A stretch of 43,825 nucleotides of DNA from an uncultured Clostridia bacterium (GTDB taxonomy: Bacteria; Bacillota; Clostridia; TANB77; CAG-508), in NCBI GenBank assembly GCA_948934525.1, contig CAQZSK010000012.1, forward strand, positions 1-43,825. Direction: 5' to 3'. Positions 21,696 through 31,896 of this stretch are shown here, piece after piece (the first letter of the stretch is position 1; each line of letters opens with the position of its first letter). The notes beneath the pieces are model-generated. The model saw nothing but the letters and a program-made list of their open reading frames with translations. It had not been told where the DNA came from and did no database searches. Made by a program: the position numbers and the translations under genes.

Positions 21696-23144
21696 TTATT
21701 TTTCCATAATATCTTTAATCTTTTGTTTTGCCTCTGCTACAGAAGTAGCATTTGGAACCATCGTGTATAATAACTGACTTCCCATAGAATAGGTTGGATT
21801 ATTTACACCTGTTCCAGTTAATGAATTATTTTTAATAGTCCAAGATGACATATTATTTAATTGGCCTTTTACTAAAGTACTAATTTCTTCTTGCTTAATG
21901 TTTGTTTGAAAACTACCTTCAAGGGAATTTAATATGCTTGTATATTTTGTCAAAATTGTATTACTATTTAATACTTTCTTGATGATTCCCTCAATAACTT
22001 TTTGTTGGTTTTTTACCCTTTGGTTATCACCATCTGCAAAAGAATTTCTTTCTCTGCTAAAAGCTAATGCTTCTTCTCCATTAAGATGATTTTTTCCCTT
22101 TTGGAATGTATATGTTTTTGTATTTGCATCATTTACTGTACTAAAATTATAATCTGATTCTACTTCAATTCCACCTAATGTATCCACTAACTTAATAACA
22201 GTTGTAAAGTTTACTCTTACATAGTAATCAATATCTGTATCTAATAAGTCTTCTATTGTTTTTACAGTTTCATTAACACCATAAATTCCTGTATGTGTTA
22301 GTTTATCTTTTGCTCCATAGCTGTGTAATGTTACATAATAGTCTCTTGGTATGGAAGTTAATAATACTTCATGTGTATTTGTATTAATTGTTGCTATAAT
22401 ATTGGCATCACTCCTTGCTACATTAGTAATACTTCCTGATGTATCAATTCCACTTATATATACATTAAATATTCCATTCTTTACACTGTAGCTTGAGCCA
22501 TCATTCTCTTTTTCAGTCTTTTTTATCTCATGTTGTGCTGTATATAAAATTTTAGTATTGTTTTTAAAATTTTCTATCTCTTCTCCTAAAATATCATATT
22601 GTACTGAACTAATAAAAATAACTTCTACTTTATTACCCATTAATTTTTTTCCAAGGTCAGTCAAACTATTCTGTTTCCTTAACTTAATATTCACTTTGTT
22701 TTCTACTTCTTGCTTTGCATCATCAGGAGCTTGAAATAAATACACCTCTTTATTTTTTACATCTTCTATCTTTTCATACTGTTTATCTTTTTTTACAACA
22801 AGATAATATTCTTCTGTCTGTGCTGTTTCTTGAAATACATTATCTAAAAAATCACCTGTAGCTAATGTATAATTAGTTACAAAAATATAGATGACTGAAA
22901 GTAATAGAACAATACCTAAACATATCAAATTTATCCTAGGAGTTTTATGTTCTTTTAATATTCCTATACTCATAGCTAGTGTAAAGAAAATTTCAGCAAT
23001 GGTAAAAATAGTCACATATATTCCTGGCAATAAATCTAGTTTTATTACTGAAATATAAAATATAAGTGTAATTACAACATAAATAAATGTTACTACTTTT
23101 AAAAATATATCTAATTTTCTATTTCTCTTATTTTGTTTCTCCAT
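21696..23144 (-). CDS. LytR-CpsA-Psr (LCP) ligase with an added extracellular domain
   Basis: LCP enzymes transfer lipid-linked glycopolymers to peptidoglycan. This 482-residue protein has three N-terminal membrane helices (about residues 10-35, 40-62 and 70-92). An extra outer domain follows (about 110-215; EEYYLVVKKDKQYEKIEDVK, EVIFISSVQYD) that resembles a solute-binding fold. The LCP catalytic domain starts with FNVYISGIDTSG, ARSDANIIATINT and TSIPRDYYV, followed by LDTDIDYYVRVNF, GIEVESD and EALAFSRERNSF. I prefer ATG 23142-23144 because GGAAGGAA lies about 10 bases upstream. An earlier ATG at 23177 would include an in-frame CGG. It is last in the operon, fitting attachment of the finished polymer to the wall. 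Confidence 0.9.
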   Translation of the reverse strand: MEKQNKRNRKLDIFLKVVTFIYVVITLIFYISVIKLDLLPGIYVTIFTIAEIFFTLAMSIGILKEHKTPRINLICLGIVLLLSVIYIFVTNYTLATGDFLDNVFQETAQTEEYYLVVKKDKQYEKIEDVKNKEVYLFQAPDDAKQEVENKVNIKLRKQNSLTDLGKKLMGNKVEVIFISSVQYDILGEEIENFKNNTKILYTAQHEIKKTEKENDGSSYSVKNGIFNVYISGIDTSGSITNVARSDANIIATINTNTHEVLLTSIPRDYYVTLHSYGAKDKLTHTGIYGVNETVKTIEDLLDTDIDYYVRVNFTTVIKLVDTLGGIEVESDYNFSTVNDANTKTYTFQKGKNHLNGEEALAFSRERNSFADGDNQRVKNQQKVIEGIIKKVLNSNTILTKYTSILNSLEGSFQTNIKQEEISTLVKGQLNNMSSWTIKNNSLTGTGVNNPTYSMGSQLLYTMVPNATSVAEAKQKIKDIMEK

Positions 23145-23182
23145 TTCTTTTTCTTCCTTCCGTTTAATCTTTTGCATTACTT

Positions 23183-24376
23183 TTACAACTCATTATATAA
23201 TATTTTCATTTGTTCTTCAATAGAATTATTATCTCTTTCTTCATATAAATTATTAATATATTTTGTTTTTAATTCTATATCATCTATTAACTCTGCTATT
23301 TTCATAGCAATATCACTAGGTTCATAACTTGTAATGCTTCCTGTCTTTCCATCTTCAATTTGTTCTTTCATTCCAGGACAATCTGTAATTACTATTGGCT
23401 TTTGCAAAATTTTTGCTTCGCGAACAGTCGTGGACAGTCCTTCATATCTTGAAAGTTGTACATAAATATCACTTCTTTTTATATAGGCATATGGATTTTG
23501 GATTAATCCTAACAAAATAAACATATCTTCTACATTATTTTGTTTTATTAATCTCTCTAGATTTCCTCTTTCTTTTCCTTCTCCTAATACATACCATTTA
23601 AACTTGTATCCTTTATCTTTTAAGATTTTACAACTTTTAATTGCTAAATCATACCCTTTTACATATCTTAAGTTACCTACTGAAATTATTCTAATGCCTT
23701 CATATTGATTATCAAATTCTATTTCTTCATTTGCTTTCATTTGTATATTAGATACATTTAAAATATTAGGCATTGCTCTAATCTTTTCGCTTATTTCTGG
23801 TATTATTTCTTTCAGTTCATTTGCCATACTTTCTGATACTGCATATAAGCAATTAATTCGTCTAAAATAATCTAGATCAAAAGATTTATTAAATCCTGCT
23901 TTTTTATAGTTTGTATGAAAAAATCCTATTTTCTTTTTTGCATTTATTTTATCAGCTACATAATAAATTGCATTTCCTTCTAGATATCCAATTGCCACAT
24001 CGTATTCATTTTTTAGATTAGGAACATATTTTCTTAGCGTTTTCCAATCATAATAATGTTTATGTATCCTAAATATTTTATATATTTTTGATATACTCGT
24101 TTGCCAAATTCTACATAAGACTACATTAATCTTTTTGATAAATAATGGTGATTTTATCAAATGTTTCACATGATCAAAAGCCAATTTAGTAGCATCATCA
24201 TTTTCTAAAATATTTACTTCTTTTGGTATTTGATTTTGATAATACATATCATCTTTTCGAAAAAGCATTAAATCTACTTTATATGTTGAATAGTCCATAT
24301 TATTCAACAACTCTATGAGTGCTTTTTCTGCTCCACCACATGAAATTGTTGGCATAACAAATATTACGTTTTTCAT
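23183..24376 (-). CDS. GT4-type glycosyltransferase
   Basis: A 397-residue GT-B fold glycosyltransferase. The acceptor domain begins MKNVIFVMPTISCGGAEKAL. The donor domain has RIISVGNLRYVKGYDLAI, KWYVLGEGKERGNLERLI and, near the end, YVQLSRYEGLSTTVREAKIL with the E-x7-E type motif, then VITDCPGMKEQIEDG. It would add one sugar to the lipid-linked repeat unit on the inner face of the membrane; the sugar is unknown. The start codon overlaps the flippase stop as ATGA, so the two are translationally coupled. A longer start at 24412 is rejected because AGAGGAA precedes 24376. Confidence 0.9.
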   Translation of the reverse strand: MKNVIFVMPTISCGGAEKALIELLNNMDYSTYKVDLMLFRKDDMYYQNQIPKEVNILENDDATKLAFDHVKHLIKSPLFIKKINVVLCRIWQTSISKIYKIFRIHKHYYDWKTLRKYVPNLKNEYDVAIGYLEGNAIYYVADKINAKKKIGFFHTNYKKAGFNKSFDLDYFRRINCLYAVSESMANELKEIIPEISEKIRAMPNILNVSNIQMKANEEIEFDNQYEGIRIISVGNLRYVKGYDLAIKSCKILKDKGYKFKWYVLGEGKERGNLERLIKQNNVEDMFILLGLIQNPYAYIKRSDIYVQLSRYEGLSTTVREAKILQKPIVITDCPGMKEQIEDGKTGSITSYEPSDIAMKIAELIDDIELKTKYINNLYEERDNNSIEEQMKILYNEL

Positions 24377-25836
24377 TTTATTCCTCTTTTCCGTCTTTTT
24401 ATTTTGCTCCATAATTTAGTTATAAGGATTTTTGCAAAATTTATTAAATACATTACTTGCTCTCTATATATTATCAAATTAGTAATAATTGCTACAACTG
24501 TTACTCCATATTTGATAATATATTGTTCTGCAAAATATAAATTACATAATGCAACAATATATAGTGAAATAATAGAAACAATGATGTGTGTGTAAGAATC
24601 TGTAATCTTATAATATTTATTTCCTAAATAGGTCCTTACTATTAACATTACAATAGCTGATGTACCTGCTGCTATTGCCGCTCCATCCACACCTATTATT
24701 GGAATTAAACCAAGGCATAACCCAATATTGACTGCAGTATTGCAAATAAATGTAATAATATTCAAATAACTTTTCTTTGAAAGCATTATTCCAATTCCCG
24801 TGGTATCTGCTATTGTATTGCATACAGGGGTAAATAATAAAAATGCAAAAAACAATTTACTTGCTCTATATTTTTCTCCTAAAAGTATATAAATAACGTC
24901 TTGTCCCAACACTACAAACAGTGCTAATAAAATAATAAGTAATGTAATAATACTGTGAACCTTTTTTAGTCTGTTGGCATTGTCTTTATAATTTTCATAA
25001 GCAAATGGACTCCAATAAACAGAAAATCCTGTCTGAAGTATAGTTAAAATATTAGCAATAGTAACTGCATTTGAGTATATGCCAATTGAGGAATAGTCTA
25101 CAAACTGTTGCAAAAAAAATTGTGGTATTGAATTATTTAACCATGATAACAATAAAACTGGCAAATATGGTATTGCAAATTTTAAAATGATCTTTATTGA
25201 TTCCTTCGAAACATTTTTCAAAGAACCAAATATATATTTTCTATTAATTATTAGCATAATAATACTAACTACTAAATATCCGAATGCAATAATAGTAATT
25301 GCATTCATATGAGTAGGAGCTTTTATTACTGCCAAAATGTAAGATAATTTTTCTATAATTGTTATGGAAATTGACTGAAATAAGTATAAACCAATCTTTT
25401 GTTGCATTCTAGAATGTATGCTGTTCATTCTAAGAATTGTGCTCGCAAAAGTCGAAACAATTAAAAATATACTTATTTTTAAGTTTTCTGTCCCAACAAT
25501 TGTGGAAGATATTACATTTGTAAAAATTAATATCAATATAGATGATACTACTGCCATCCCTAAATTAATTTTTAGGCATAAATTTAACAACTTTTCTTTT
25601 TCTAGCCCATCCAACTCTTCATGATAGAAGCGCATATACGCTTGGTCCAAGCCTAAAATGCATACTGTTTGAAAGAACGTTAAAAAGGTAATAAACAAAT
25701 TTACCTTTCCGATTTCTTCTGGTAAAAATATTCTAGTAACTATTGGTGTAGAGATAAAGCTAATAGCAGCACTAATCCATGCTGCTGATGAAAAACCTAC
25801 TAGTTTCTTTATAAAGTCGGTAGCTTTATCCTCCAT
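24373..25836 (-). CDS. Wzx-type polysaccharide flippase
   Basis: A 487-residue MATE/MOP-superfamily exporter with 12-14 predicted helices. The N-terminus, KLVGFSSAAWISAAISFISTPI and TRIFLPEEIGKVNLF, is typical of Wzx/RfbX proteins (PF01943). It moves the undecaprenyl-linked repeat unit to the outer face. AAAGGAG sits inside the end of the upstream polymerase gene, with 11 bases of overlap. The pair Wzy-Wzx in adjacent genes defines a Wzx/Wzy-dependent pathway. Which subunit it prefers cannot be told from sequence. Confidence 0.9.
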   Translation of the reverse strand: MEDKATDFIKKLVGFSSAAWISAAISFISTPIVTRIFLPEEIGKVNLFITFLTFFQTVCILGLDQAYMRFYHEELDGLEKEKLLNLCLKINLGMAVVSSILILIFTNVISSTIVGTENLKISIFLIVSTFASTILRMNSIHSRMQQKIGLYLFQSISITIIEKLSYILAVIKAPTHMNAITIIAFGYLVVSIIMLIINRKYIFGSLKNVSKESIKIILKFAIPYLPVLLLSWLNNSIPQFFLQQFVDYSSIGIYSNAVTIANILTILQTGFSVYWSPFAYENYKDNANRLKKVHSIITLLIILLALFVVLGQDVIYILLGEKYRASKLFFAFLLFTPVCNTIADTTGIGIMLSKKSYLNIITFICNTAVNIGLCLGLIPIIGVDGAAIAAGTSAIVMLIVRTYLGNKYYKITDSYTHIIVSIISLYIVALCNLYFAEQYIIKYGVTVVAIITNLIIYREQVMYLINFAKILITKLWSKIKRRKRGIK

Positions 25837-27313
25837 TTTTAATCTCCTTTATAGCTTTGTAATTCTTATATTTTATTTCTAATATGGTAAGGACTGTTAT
25901 CACTAAAATCGAAGCTATTGCAGTAAAATTTAATACATATGTAATCAAATAATCTACTGGTGCTCTTGGTATAAAAAACATAATACGATAACTTAATAAC
26001 AGGCAACCTGTCAAAATGCAGTTTTTGTTATATATTTTATAGAATATTGCCATATAAGCCCCTATTAATACATTACCAAGAATCACTCCAATATACCCAA
26101 AATCTATATGCAATTCTGCAATATAAGAAGATCCATATCCGTGTCCCTCAATATAATTTGTTGGATCAATTAAATATGAAATTGTATGCATAAATGATTG
26201 CCCACTCAAAGCATATTCTTCTGTATGATACGTAATATTTTGTACATGAAATATCTTCTCAGTAATAGGATTATAAATAAGATATTGCTTTAAATCTCCT
26301 ATTGTATAAAATGTTCCTATTTCATTTAGTTGACCTTCATATGCTTTTTCATGTCCTATAATATTAACGCTATTTCCAATACTTTTGAAAAATCTCAAAA
26401 TTTGATTAGCTATATTAAATGATCCTATATCAGTACCTTCTCTAAGATAAACAAATCCACTTAAAAAAGCTAACACAAAAGGAATAAGAATCACTATTAT
26501 AATTACTTGCTTTTTAGTAATCCATTTTTCTTCTTTATTCTTCCATTGTCTAAATACAATATAGGCTATTACAATTAAAATATTAATAATGCAATTTCCT
26601 CTATCTCCAAATGCTAAGGATCCAATTGCTTCTATTATATACATAAATATAATTGGTTTTGTTACCCTTTTTTCAGGAATAGTTGCCAAGAATATAAAAA
26701 ATGCAATCGTCCTAAAATTTGCTATAATTCGAATTATATATGGTATTTGAGATGAAAATGATTTAGCAAATTCTAAATAAGAATGATTTACAACATATAA
26801 AGTTTGTTCTATTGCTACAAATATATTAAGAATCCATCCTATACAAAAAATAATTTTTGCATATTTTCTGATAGTTTTTCTTAGTTCTTCTCTGTTTACT
26901 TCTAATTTTAATAAATGTTGTGTTTCTTTTGTTTTCTGTTCTTTTAAGTATTTTTCAACTAGTTTAAATCCACAAGCTAAAGATGCAAGTGATAAATACA
27001 AACAAATTATAATGTGAAATTGTATATTGAGTTCAAAGTCATATGCCACACTTCCTGTTTGTAATAGATTTACAGTTTCTCTACCCATTAAAAATGCAAA
27101 AAAAGCACCATGAAAAAGTAAAAGTAGGATTCTCTCTTTTACTTTTTTTAAGCAAAATATACAATTTGCTAACCATAATAGTAATACTGCCATATAAGAT
27201 ATGGTAATACTTTTTTCTCTGAAGGTAATGATAAGCAATATACTCACACTTGTAAGTAATACTTGCATAATATCCATTACTATTTTCAGTTTATCTTTAT
27301 TTTCTTCTTTCAT
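25826..27313 (-). CDS. Wzy-type O-antigen/capsule polymerase
   Basis: A 495-residue membrane protein with about 12 helices and a large outer loop (about residues 300-390) containing GHEKAYEGQLNEIG and IDPTNYIEGHGYGSSYIAELH. This topology and the oligosaccharide repeat-unit polymerase type features suggest Wzy, which joins repeat units on the outer face. Sequence conservation in Wzy is poor, so the call rests on topology and position beside Wzx. Its start overlaps the end of the upstream GT2 by 17 bases. Confidence 0.82.
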   Translation of the reverse strand: MKEENKDKLKIVMDIMQVLLTSVSILLIITFREKSITISYMAVLLLWLANCIFCLKKVKERILLLLFHGAFFAFLMGRETVNLLQTGSVAYDFELNIQFHIIICLYLSLASLACGFKLVEKYLKEQKTKETQHLLKLEVNREELRKTIRKYAKIIFCIGWILNIFVAIEQTLYVVNHSYLEFAKSFSSQIPYIIRIIANFRTIAFFIFLATIPEKRVTKPIIFMYIIEAIGSLAFGDRGNCIINILIVIAYIVFRQWKNKEEKWITKKQVIIIVILIPFVLAFLSGFVYLREGTDIGSFNIANQILRFFKSIGNSVNIIGHEKAYEGQLNEIGTFYTIGDLKQYLIYNPITEKIFHVQNITYHTEEYALSGQSFMHTISYLIDPTNYIEGHGYGSSYIAELHIDFGYIGVILGNVLIGAYMAIFYKIYNKNCILTGCLLLSYRIMFFIPRAPVDYLITYVLNFTAIASILVITVLTILEIKYKNYKAIKEIKNGG

Positions 27314-28265
27314 TCATTTCCACCATTATTCTAAGTATAAAAATTAGTTTCATACTAGCCAATTTTATAAAAATTTTCTTTAAAAAATTTGTGTTAGTAA
27401 TATATTTATTTTTCCTCCAATTTGGAAATTTACAGTCAAATTCTTTTAGATGACTTTTTATCTCTTTGTTAGAATACTTATGTTTTATCATTAACATTGT
27501 TTTTCCATAAATCATTTCTAATATTCCATGATACTCTATTTCTAACACATACTTATCATTTTTATTTTGTAACATTAAATTAAATGTTTCATCATAAAAT
27601 TGTAAATCTATTTTCTTTATTTGGTTGTTGGACAGAGAGTTGTTTCTTTGTAAATAGTAATACAATCCTTCATTTAAAATTCCTATTTTATCTGTTCTAG
27701 TAAGCAATGGTATCGTAATTGCCATATCTTCCCCACGCTTTATGTTTTCAGGGAACATCAAATTCTCTTTCTTCCAAAAATCCATTTTAAATAGTTTTGT
27801 ACAAGCATGATTTCTAATATAGGCAATTTTCTCATTAATACTTGAAGCATCATTAAGATGACCTAATGAATTTGCTAATTTCTCATCTTTATCGATTACC
27901 ATAATATAATCGCATACTACAATATCATAACTGCCTTTTACTGCTAATTCTATCATATGTTTTACATAATCCTCTGAAACCCAATCATCACTATCAACAA
28001 ATGCCAAATAATCTCCTGTTGCATTTTTTATTCCTGTATTTCTGGCAGCAGAAAGCCCACCATTTTTTTCTCTTTTTATATAATAACATCTAGAGTCATT
28101 TTCTGCTATCTTCTTTGCTATTTGACTACTATTATCTGTGCTACAATCATCTACTAATAAAATTTCTATATTTTCGTAAGTTTGATTTACTAAAGATGCT
28201 ACACACTTTTCTAAATAATGCTCTACATTGTAAATTGGTACAATAATGGATACTTTATTATTCAC
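27297..28265 (-). CDS. GT2 family glycosyltransferase
   Basis: A 322-residue GT-A fold enzyme: VSIIVPIYNVEHYLEKCVASL, EILLVDDCSTDNSSQIA with the nucleotide-binding Asp, GLSAARNTGIKNATGDYLAF, and the DSDDW metal motif near residue 95. The C-terminal third is variable and contains ENIKRGEDMAI, the usual E-D acceptor motif. It starts with GTG (28263-28265), which overlaps the SGNH-like gene stop as GTGA. AAGGAG lies about 12 bases upstream. It probably adds an internal sugar of the repeat unit. Confidence 0.92.
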   Translation of the reverse strand: MNNKVSIIVPIYNVEHYLEKCVASLVNQTYENIEILLVDDCSTDNSSQIAKKIAENDSRCYYIKREKNGGLSAARNTGIKNATGDYLAFVDSDDWVSEDYVKHMIELAVKGSYDIVVCDYIMVIDKDEKLANSLGHLNDASSINEKIAYIRNHACTKLFKMDFWKKENLMFPENIKRGEDMAITIPLLTRTDKIGILNEGLYYYLQRNNSLSNNQIKKIDLQFYDETFNLMLQNKNDKYVLEIEYHGILEMIYGKTMLMIKHKYSNKEIKSHLKEFDCKFPNWRKNKYITNTNFLKKIFIKLASMKLIFILRIMVEMNERRK

Positions 28266-29330
28266 TCCCTAGTTTCTCTCCTTTCAATATTTCTCTCTTC
28301 TCCAAATATTTTACTATAATCATAATTGAGAGCAAGATTGTACATTTCTTCAATTTCCTTCCTATAGTTTTCCTTTGTTATTCTATGTCTTCCTGTTTTG
28401 CATATGCTCTCAAAAATATAGTAGTTAATTTCTTCATTATGATGTGTATAGTCTTTATAATTATCAAAATTTGTTACAATCTCTTCTACATTTTGAAAAT
28501 AATATAATTCTACATTTTCATACTTTAATAAGTCTTCCATCACTCTTTTTGTTACTGCCACTGCTGAATTTAATTCTCCTCTTCGAATTAGCGTATCCCA
28601 TTCTAAAATACTATATGGTGGAAAAAATATTTTGAATTTCGTATTTGGATATTGCTCTATATATTTTGTTATGTTCCTGATATTTTCCTCATATCTTATC
28701 ATAAGATAGTTTTCTGCTTGCTGTTCATCACTTTTCTTTGGTCTTATATAAGTTTGTAGTACTTGATCTAACCCATACTTATGATTGCTACTCCAATTAT
28801 AGGCTAAATCATTGTTATACTGTTTTCCTAAAATAATGTTATATAAAGTATATTTATATAATACATCTTTATTAAATATATACTCTACATCATTCAATAA
28901 AATATCATCATACAAATACTCTGGCAATGGATTTATTGTTTCATCACTACTTTTTATGAATATATGAAATGGATCCATTCCATAATATACCGTTTTTATT
29001 TCATGAGTATCAAATGCTAAGTCAAATACAATATCATAATTCTTAGAATATCCTGCAGGATAGGGTACCTTTACTACTTTTGTTTCTGGATTTTCATCTT
29101 CAAACCAAGACACTCTAAAATTTTCTGTCATTGAAGAACCTGTAATAATAGTATTATAGTCAAAATTTTTTAATATTCCTGGATTTTGATACATTTCATC
29201 TACGATATATATATTCATAAAGGGCTTATGATATTGAAAAAACGGATCTACTACCCAAGTTACTATGCCGAATAGACATTAAAATTACAATAATTAAGCT
29301 TATTGTTTGTATGCAAAATCTTTTATACAT
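28262..29330 (-). CDS. SGNH/AlgX-like O-acylation partner, split by a +1 shift at CGG
   Basis: The frame-corrected product has 355 residues. A signal-anchor helix (FCIQTISLIIVILMSI-G-IVTWVVDP) is followed by FFQYHKPF, YQNPGILKNFDYNTIITGSSM (the GSS block holds the SGNH-type Ser), FKIFFPPYSILEW and YKDYTHHNEEINYYI, whose Asp and His complete a likely triad. Such proteins work with an MBOAT to O-acylate surface polymers, and the MBOAT gene ends 24 bases upstream. The first frame starts at ATG 29328-29330 with AGGAG, meets CGG (29268-29270) at codon 21 and stops 16 codons later. Only the +1 frame joins the helix to VDPFFQYHKP. An internal ATG at 29218 would give a protein lacking the export helix. 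Confidence 0.85.
29268..29270 (-). other. Candidate +1 recoding site (CGG) in the SGNH-like gene
   Basis: Context: TCT ATT CGG CAT AGT. Skipping C gives ATT GGC ATA GTA (I-G-I-V), which completes the membrane helix and leads into VDPFF. It falls only 21 codons after the start. Confidence 0.65.
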
Positions 29331-29354
29331 TTTTTCTCCTCATATTATAAAAAT

Positions 29355-30830
29355 CTAAAAATTGAAATATAAAAATGTTGAAACTTGAGATAGCGACATA
29401 ATTGAAGCAACAATTAAAATTGCAACTACTGCTACAGTTCTTTTATTTGGTTTAAAACTTTCTATCCTTTCATTAGTATTCTTCATCCCTAATATCGCAA
29501 TGAAAACAAATATGATAAACATTTGAACTAAAATATGATAATTCGTAAATAGTGCTTTAACATTTGGTAAAATTTCATATATCCATGTTATCTCCACAAT
29601 ATTAAATGTATCAATTATATTAGTTAATAAAGTCATATCATTAAAGTTAAAACATATCAATTTTTTGTAAAATAATATCGCTTCTGATACTGAATTAGCC
29701 CTAAACATTACCCAAGTTAGGTTAATAAAAACAAAAGTAATCACCCACATTAAAACTATATTTTGCTTCTCTATTTTTTCTTTAAATATTCTAGTAATAA
29801 TGTTACCTATTCCATGCATTATTCCCCACACTATAAAAGTATAATTAGCTCCATGCCAAATACCAGATAATAAGAAGATAATAAATACATTGATATAAGT
29901 CCTTATTTTTCCCTTTCTATTGCCTCCAAGTGGAATATATACATACTCTGTAAAAAATCTAGTTAAAGTTATATGCCATCTCTTCCAAAAATCCACGATC
30001 GTTATGGCTTTATATGGCGAGTTAAAATTCATTGGTAATTTTACATTAAACATCAAAGCAATTCCTGTTGCCATGTCGCAATATCCACTAAAGTCAAAAT
30101 AAATTTGTATTGTATAAGAAAACATAGTTAAAAGTGCCGTTAATGTATTTAATGAATTTATATCTTGAAAACCTAAACTCACTACATTGCCAAATAAATC
30201 TGCTATTAAAACCTTCTTAGCCAAACCAAATGCAAACGCCATAAGACCTTTTGCCATATTTTCTGTTTTGATTTTATGATTTTCTTCATCTTCAAATTGA
30301 GGCACAATTTCATCGTGTAATACAATTGGTCCTGCAATTAATTGTGGAAAAAATGTAACAAAAAGTGCATAATCTATAAATTTATATTCTACTACTTTTT
30401 TTCCTTTATAACTATCTATTACAAAGGATAATTGTTGAAATGTAAAAAAGCTAATTCCTAATGGTAGTAATATATTCATTGCATCAAATGAGCTTTTAAA
30501 TACAGTATTGATATTTAATAAAATAAAATCAAAATATTTGTAATAAACTAATATTCCTATATTTAGTAATAATAATATAATAAATAGTAACTTCTTAACT
30601 CTTCCTTGCTTAAATTTATTTAAAATATATTTGCTCCCTAAAAAGTTAATTATGATACTACTTACAATAATAGCTAAATATGAAAGATTAAAATACGCAT
30701 AAAACACCAAGGACATGATACATAAAAACACTTTTGCAAGAGTATGTTTCTTTAATTTATGTAATCCAAAATATCCTAATAATGATATGGGCAAAAAAGC
30801 AAATATAAATATATATGAGTTAAATAACAT
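29355..30830 (-). CDS. MBOAT O-acyltransferase (AlgI/DltB-like)
   Basis: A 491-residue membrane-bound O-acyltransferase with about 11 helices. It starts MLFNSYIFIFAFLPISLLGY, shows the conserved YYKYFDF, LPLGISFFTFQQLSFVID, YIPLGGNRKG and SGIWHGANYTFIVWGIMHG, the last with the catalytic His. MBOATs pass an acyl group (often acetyl) across the membrane to a partner that modifies the polymer; the SGNH-like gene just downstream is that partner. The pair predicts an O-acylated polysaccharide. The donor and the position modified are unknown. Confidence 0.93.
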   Translation of the reverse strand: MLFNSYIFIFAFLPISLLGYFGLHKLKKHTLAKVFLCIMSLVFYAYFNLSYLAIIVSSIIINFLGSKYILNKFKQGRVKKLLFIILLLLNIGILVYYKYFDFILLNINTVFKSSFDAMNILLPLGISFFTFQQLSFVIDSYKGKKVVEYKFIDYALFVTFFPQLIAGPIVLHDEIVPQFEDEENHKIKTENMAKGLMAFAFGLAKKVLIADLFGNVVSLGFQDINSLNTLTALLTMFSYTIQIYFDFSGYCDMATGIALMFNVKLPMNFNSPYKAITIVDFWKRWHITLTRFFTEYVYIPLGGNRKGKIRTYINVFIIFLLSGIWHGANYTFIVWGIMHGIGNIITRIFKEKIEKQNIVLMWVITFVFINLTWVMFRANSVSEAILFYKKLICFNFNDMTLLTNIIDTFNIVEITWIYEILPNVKALFTNYHILVQMFIIFVFIAILGMKNTNERIESFKPNKRTVAVVAILIVASIMSLSQVSTFLYFNF

Positions 30831-30891
30831 TTCTTCCTCCAGTTACAATGTCTTTTCGAGATTATATATTAATATATATTTTTCTTCTGTC

Positions 30892-31869
30892 TTATTTCAA
30901 ATTCTCTATATACCAATCAATAGCAAGTTTTATGCCATTTTCAAAGCTGTAATCTGGATTATATCCTAAATTTCTTTTTGCTTTTTCTATACTTGCATTA
31001 GAATGTTTAATATCTCCTGCTCTGTCTGGTCCATAAATTGGTTCTATATCTTTTCCTAAAGCTTTGCATAACTCATTATAGATATCTATTAAATATTCTC
31101 TGCCACCATAAGCAACATTATATGCTTCTCCTGCAACTTCACTACTTGCTAGGCAAGCCTTCAAATTTGCTTCTATTACATTGTCAATATAAGTAAAATC
31201 TCTAGATTGTTTGCCATCTCCATTAATTGTTGGTCTTTCATTATTCAATAATTGTTTTATGAATTTTGGAATGACTGCTGCATAGGCACCATCTGGATCT
31301 TGCCTTCTTCCAAACACATTAAAATATCTTAGCCCATAAGTATCTAAATGGTACAATTTTTTATACAACTTAGCATATTCTTCATCTACCCTCTTGGTTA
31401 GTGCATAAGGTGATAGTAAATTGCCTTCGTCTCCTTCTACCTTTGGCAGAGTAGCACTATCCCCATATACAGAAGAACTAGAAGCATATACAAATTTTTT
31501 TACATTGTTTTGTCTTGCTGCTTCCATCATATTTAAAGTTCCACCAATATTTACTTTTTCATAATATAATGGCATTTCAATACTTCTTGGAACAGAGCCC
31601 CATGCTGCTTGATTTAGTACATATGTTACGCCTTTGCAAGCATTCATGCATGTTTCCAGATCTGTAATATCTCCTTTTATAAATTCATAATTAGGATTAT
31701 TCATAAACATATCAATATTCGCTTGTTTTCCTGTTGATAGGTTATCTAAGCATCTTACTTTATATCCTAAGTTTAAGATTGCTTCACATAGGTTTGAACC
31801 TATAAAACCAGCTCCACCAGTTACTAGAAAAACACTGCTTTTTTCAAATATTAACTCTTTATATCCCAT
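30892..31869 (-). CDS. UDP-N-acetylglucosamine 4-epimerase (WbpP/TviC-like)
   Basis: A 325-residue extended SDR enzyme. The NAD site is FLVTGGAGFIGSNLCEAIL. The active site has ASSSSVYGD, SPYALTKRVDEEYAKLY (YxxxK) and the upstream NQAAWGSVPRSIEMP, a sequence typical of the WbpP/TviC group that interconverts UDP-GlcNAc and UDP-GalNAc. YGLRYFNVFGRRQDPDGAYAAVIP is also as in that group. It lies directly after a UDP-HexNAc 6-dehydrogenase, the WbpO/WbpP pair that makes UDP-GalNAcA. galE at 39434 is a separate gene with a different sequence type. Confidence 0.88.
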   Translation of the reverse strand: MGYKELIFEKSSVFLVTGGAGFIGSNLCEAILNLGYKVRCLDNLSTGKQANIDMFMNNPNYEFIKGDITDLETCMNACKGVTYVLNQAAWGSVPRSIEMPLYYEKVNIGGTLNMMEAARQNNVKKFVYASSSSVYGDSATLPKVEGDEGNLLSPYALTKRVDEEYAKLYKKLYHLDTYGLRYFNVFGRRQDPDGAYAAVIPKFIKQLLNNERPTINGDGKQSRDFTYIDNVIEANLKACLASSEVAGEAYNVAYGGREYLIDIYNELCKALGKDIEPIYGPDRAGDIKHSNASIEKAKRNLGYNPDYSFENGIKLAIDWYIENLK

Positions 31870-31896
31870 TACTATCCCTTCATTTCTTTTCTAATT

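Noticed and set aside
23145..23177. In-frame CGG in an upstream extension of the LCP gene as a normal arginine codon
   Set aside because: The extension is not needed: a ribosome site favours the ATG at 23142-23144, which excludes the CGG.
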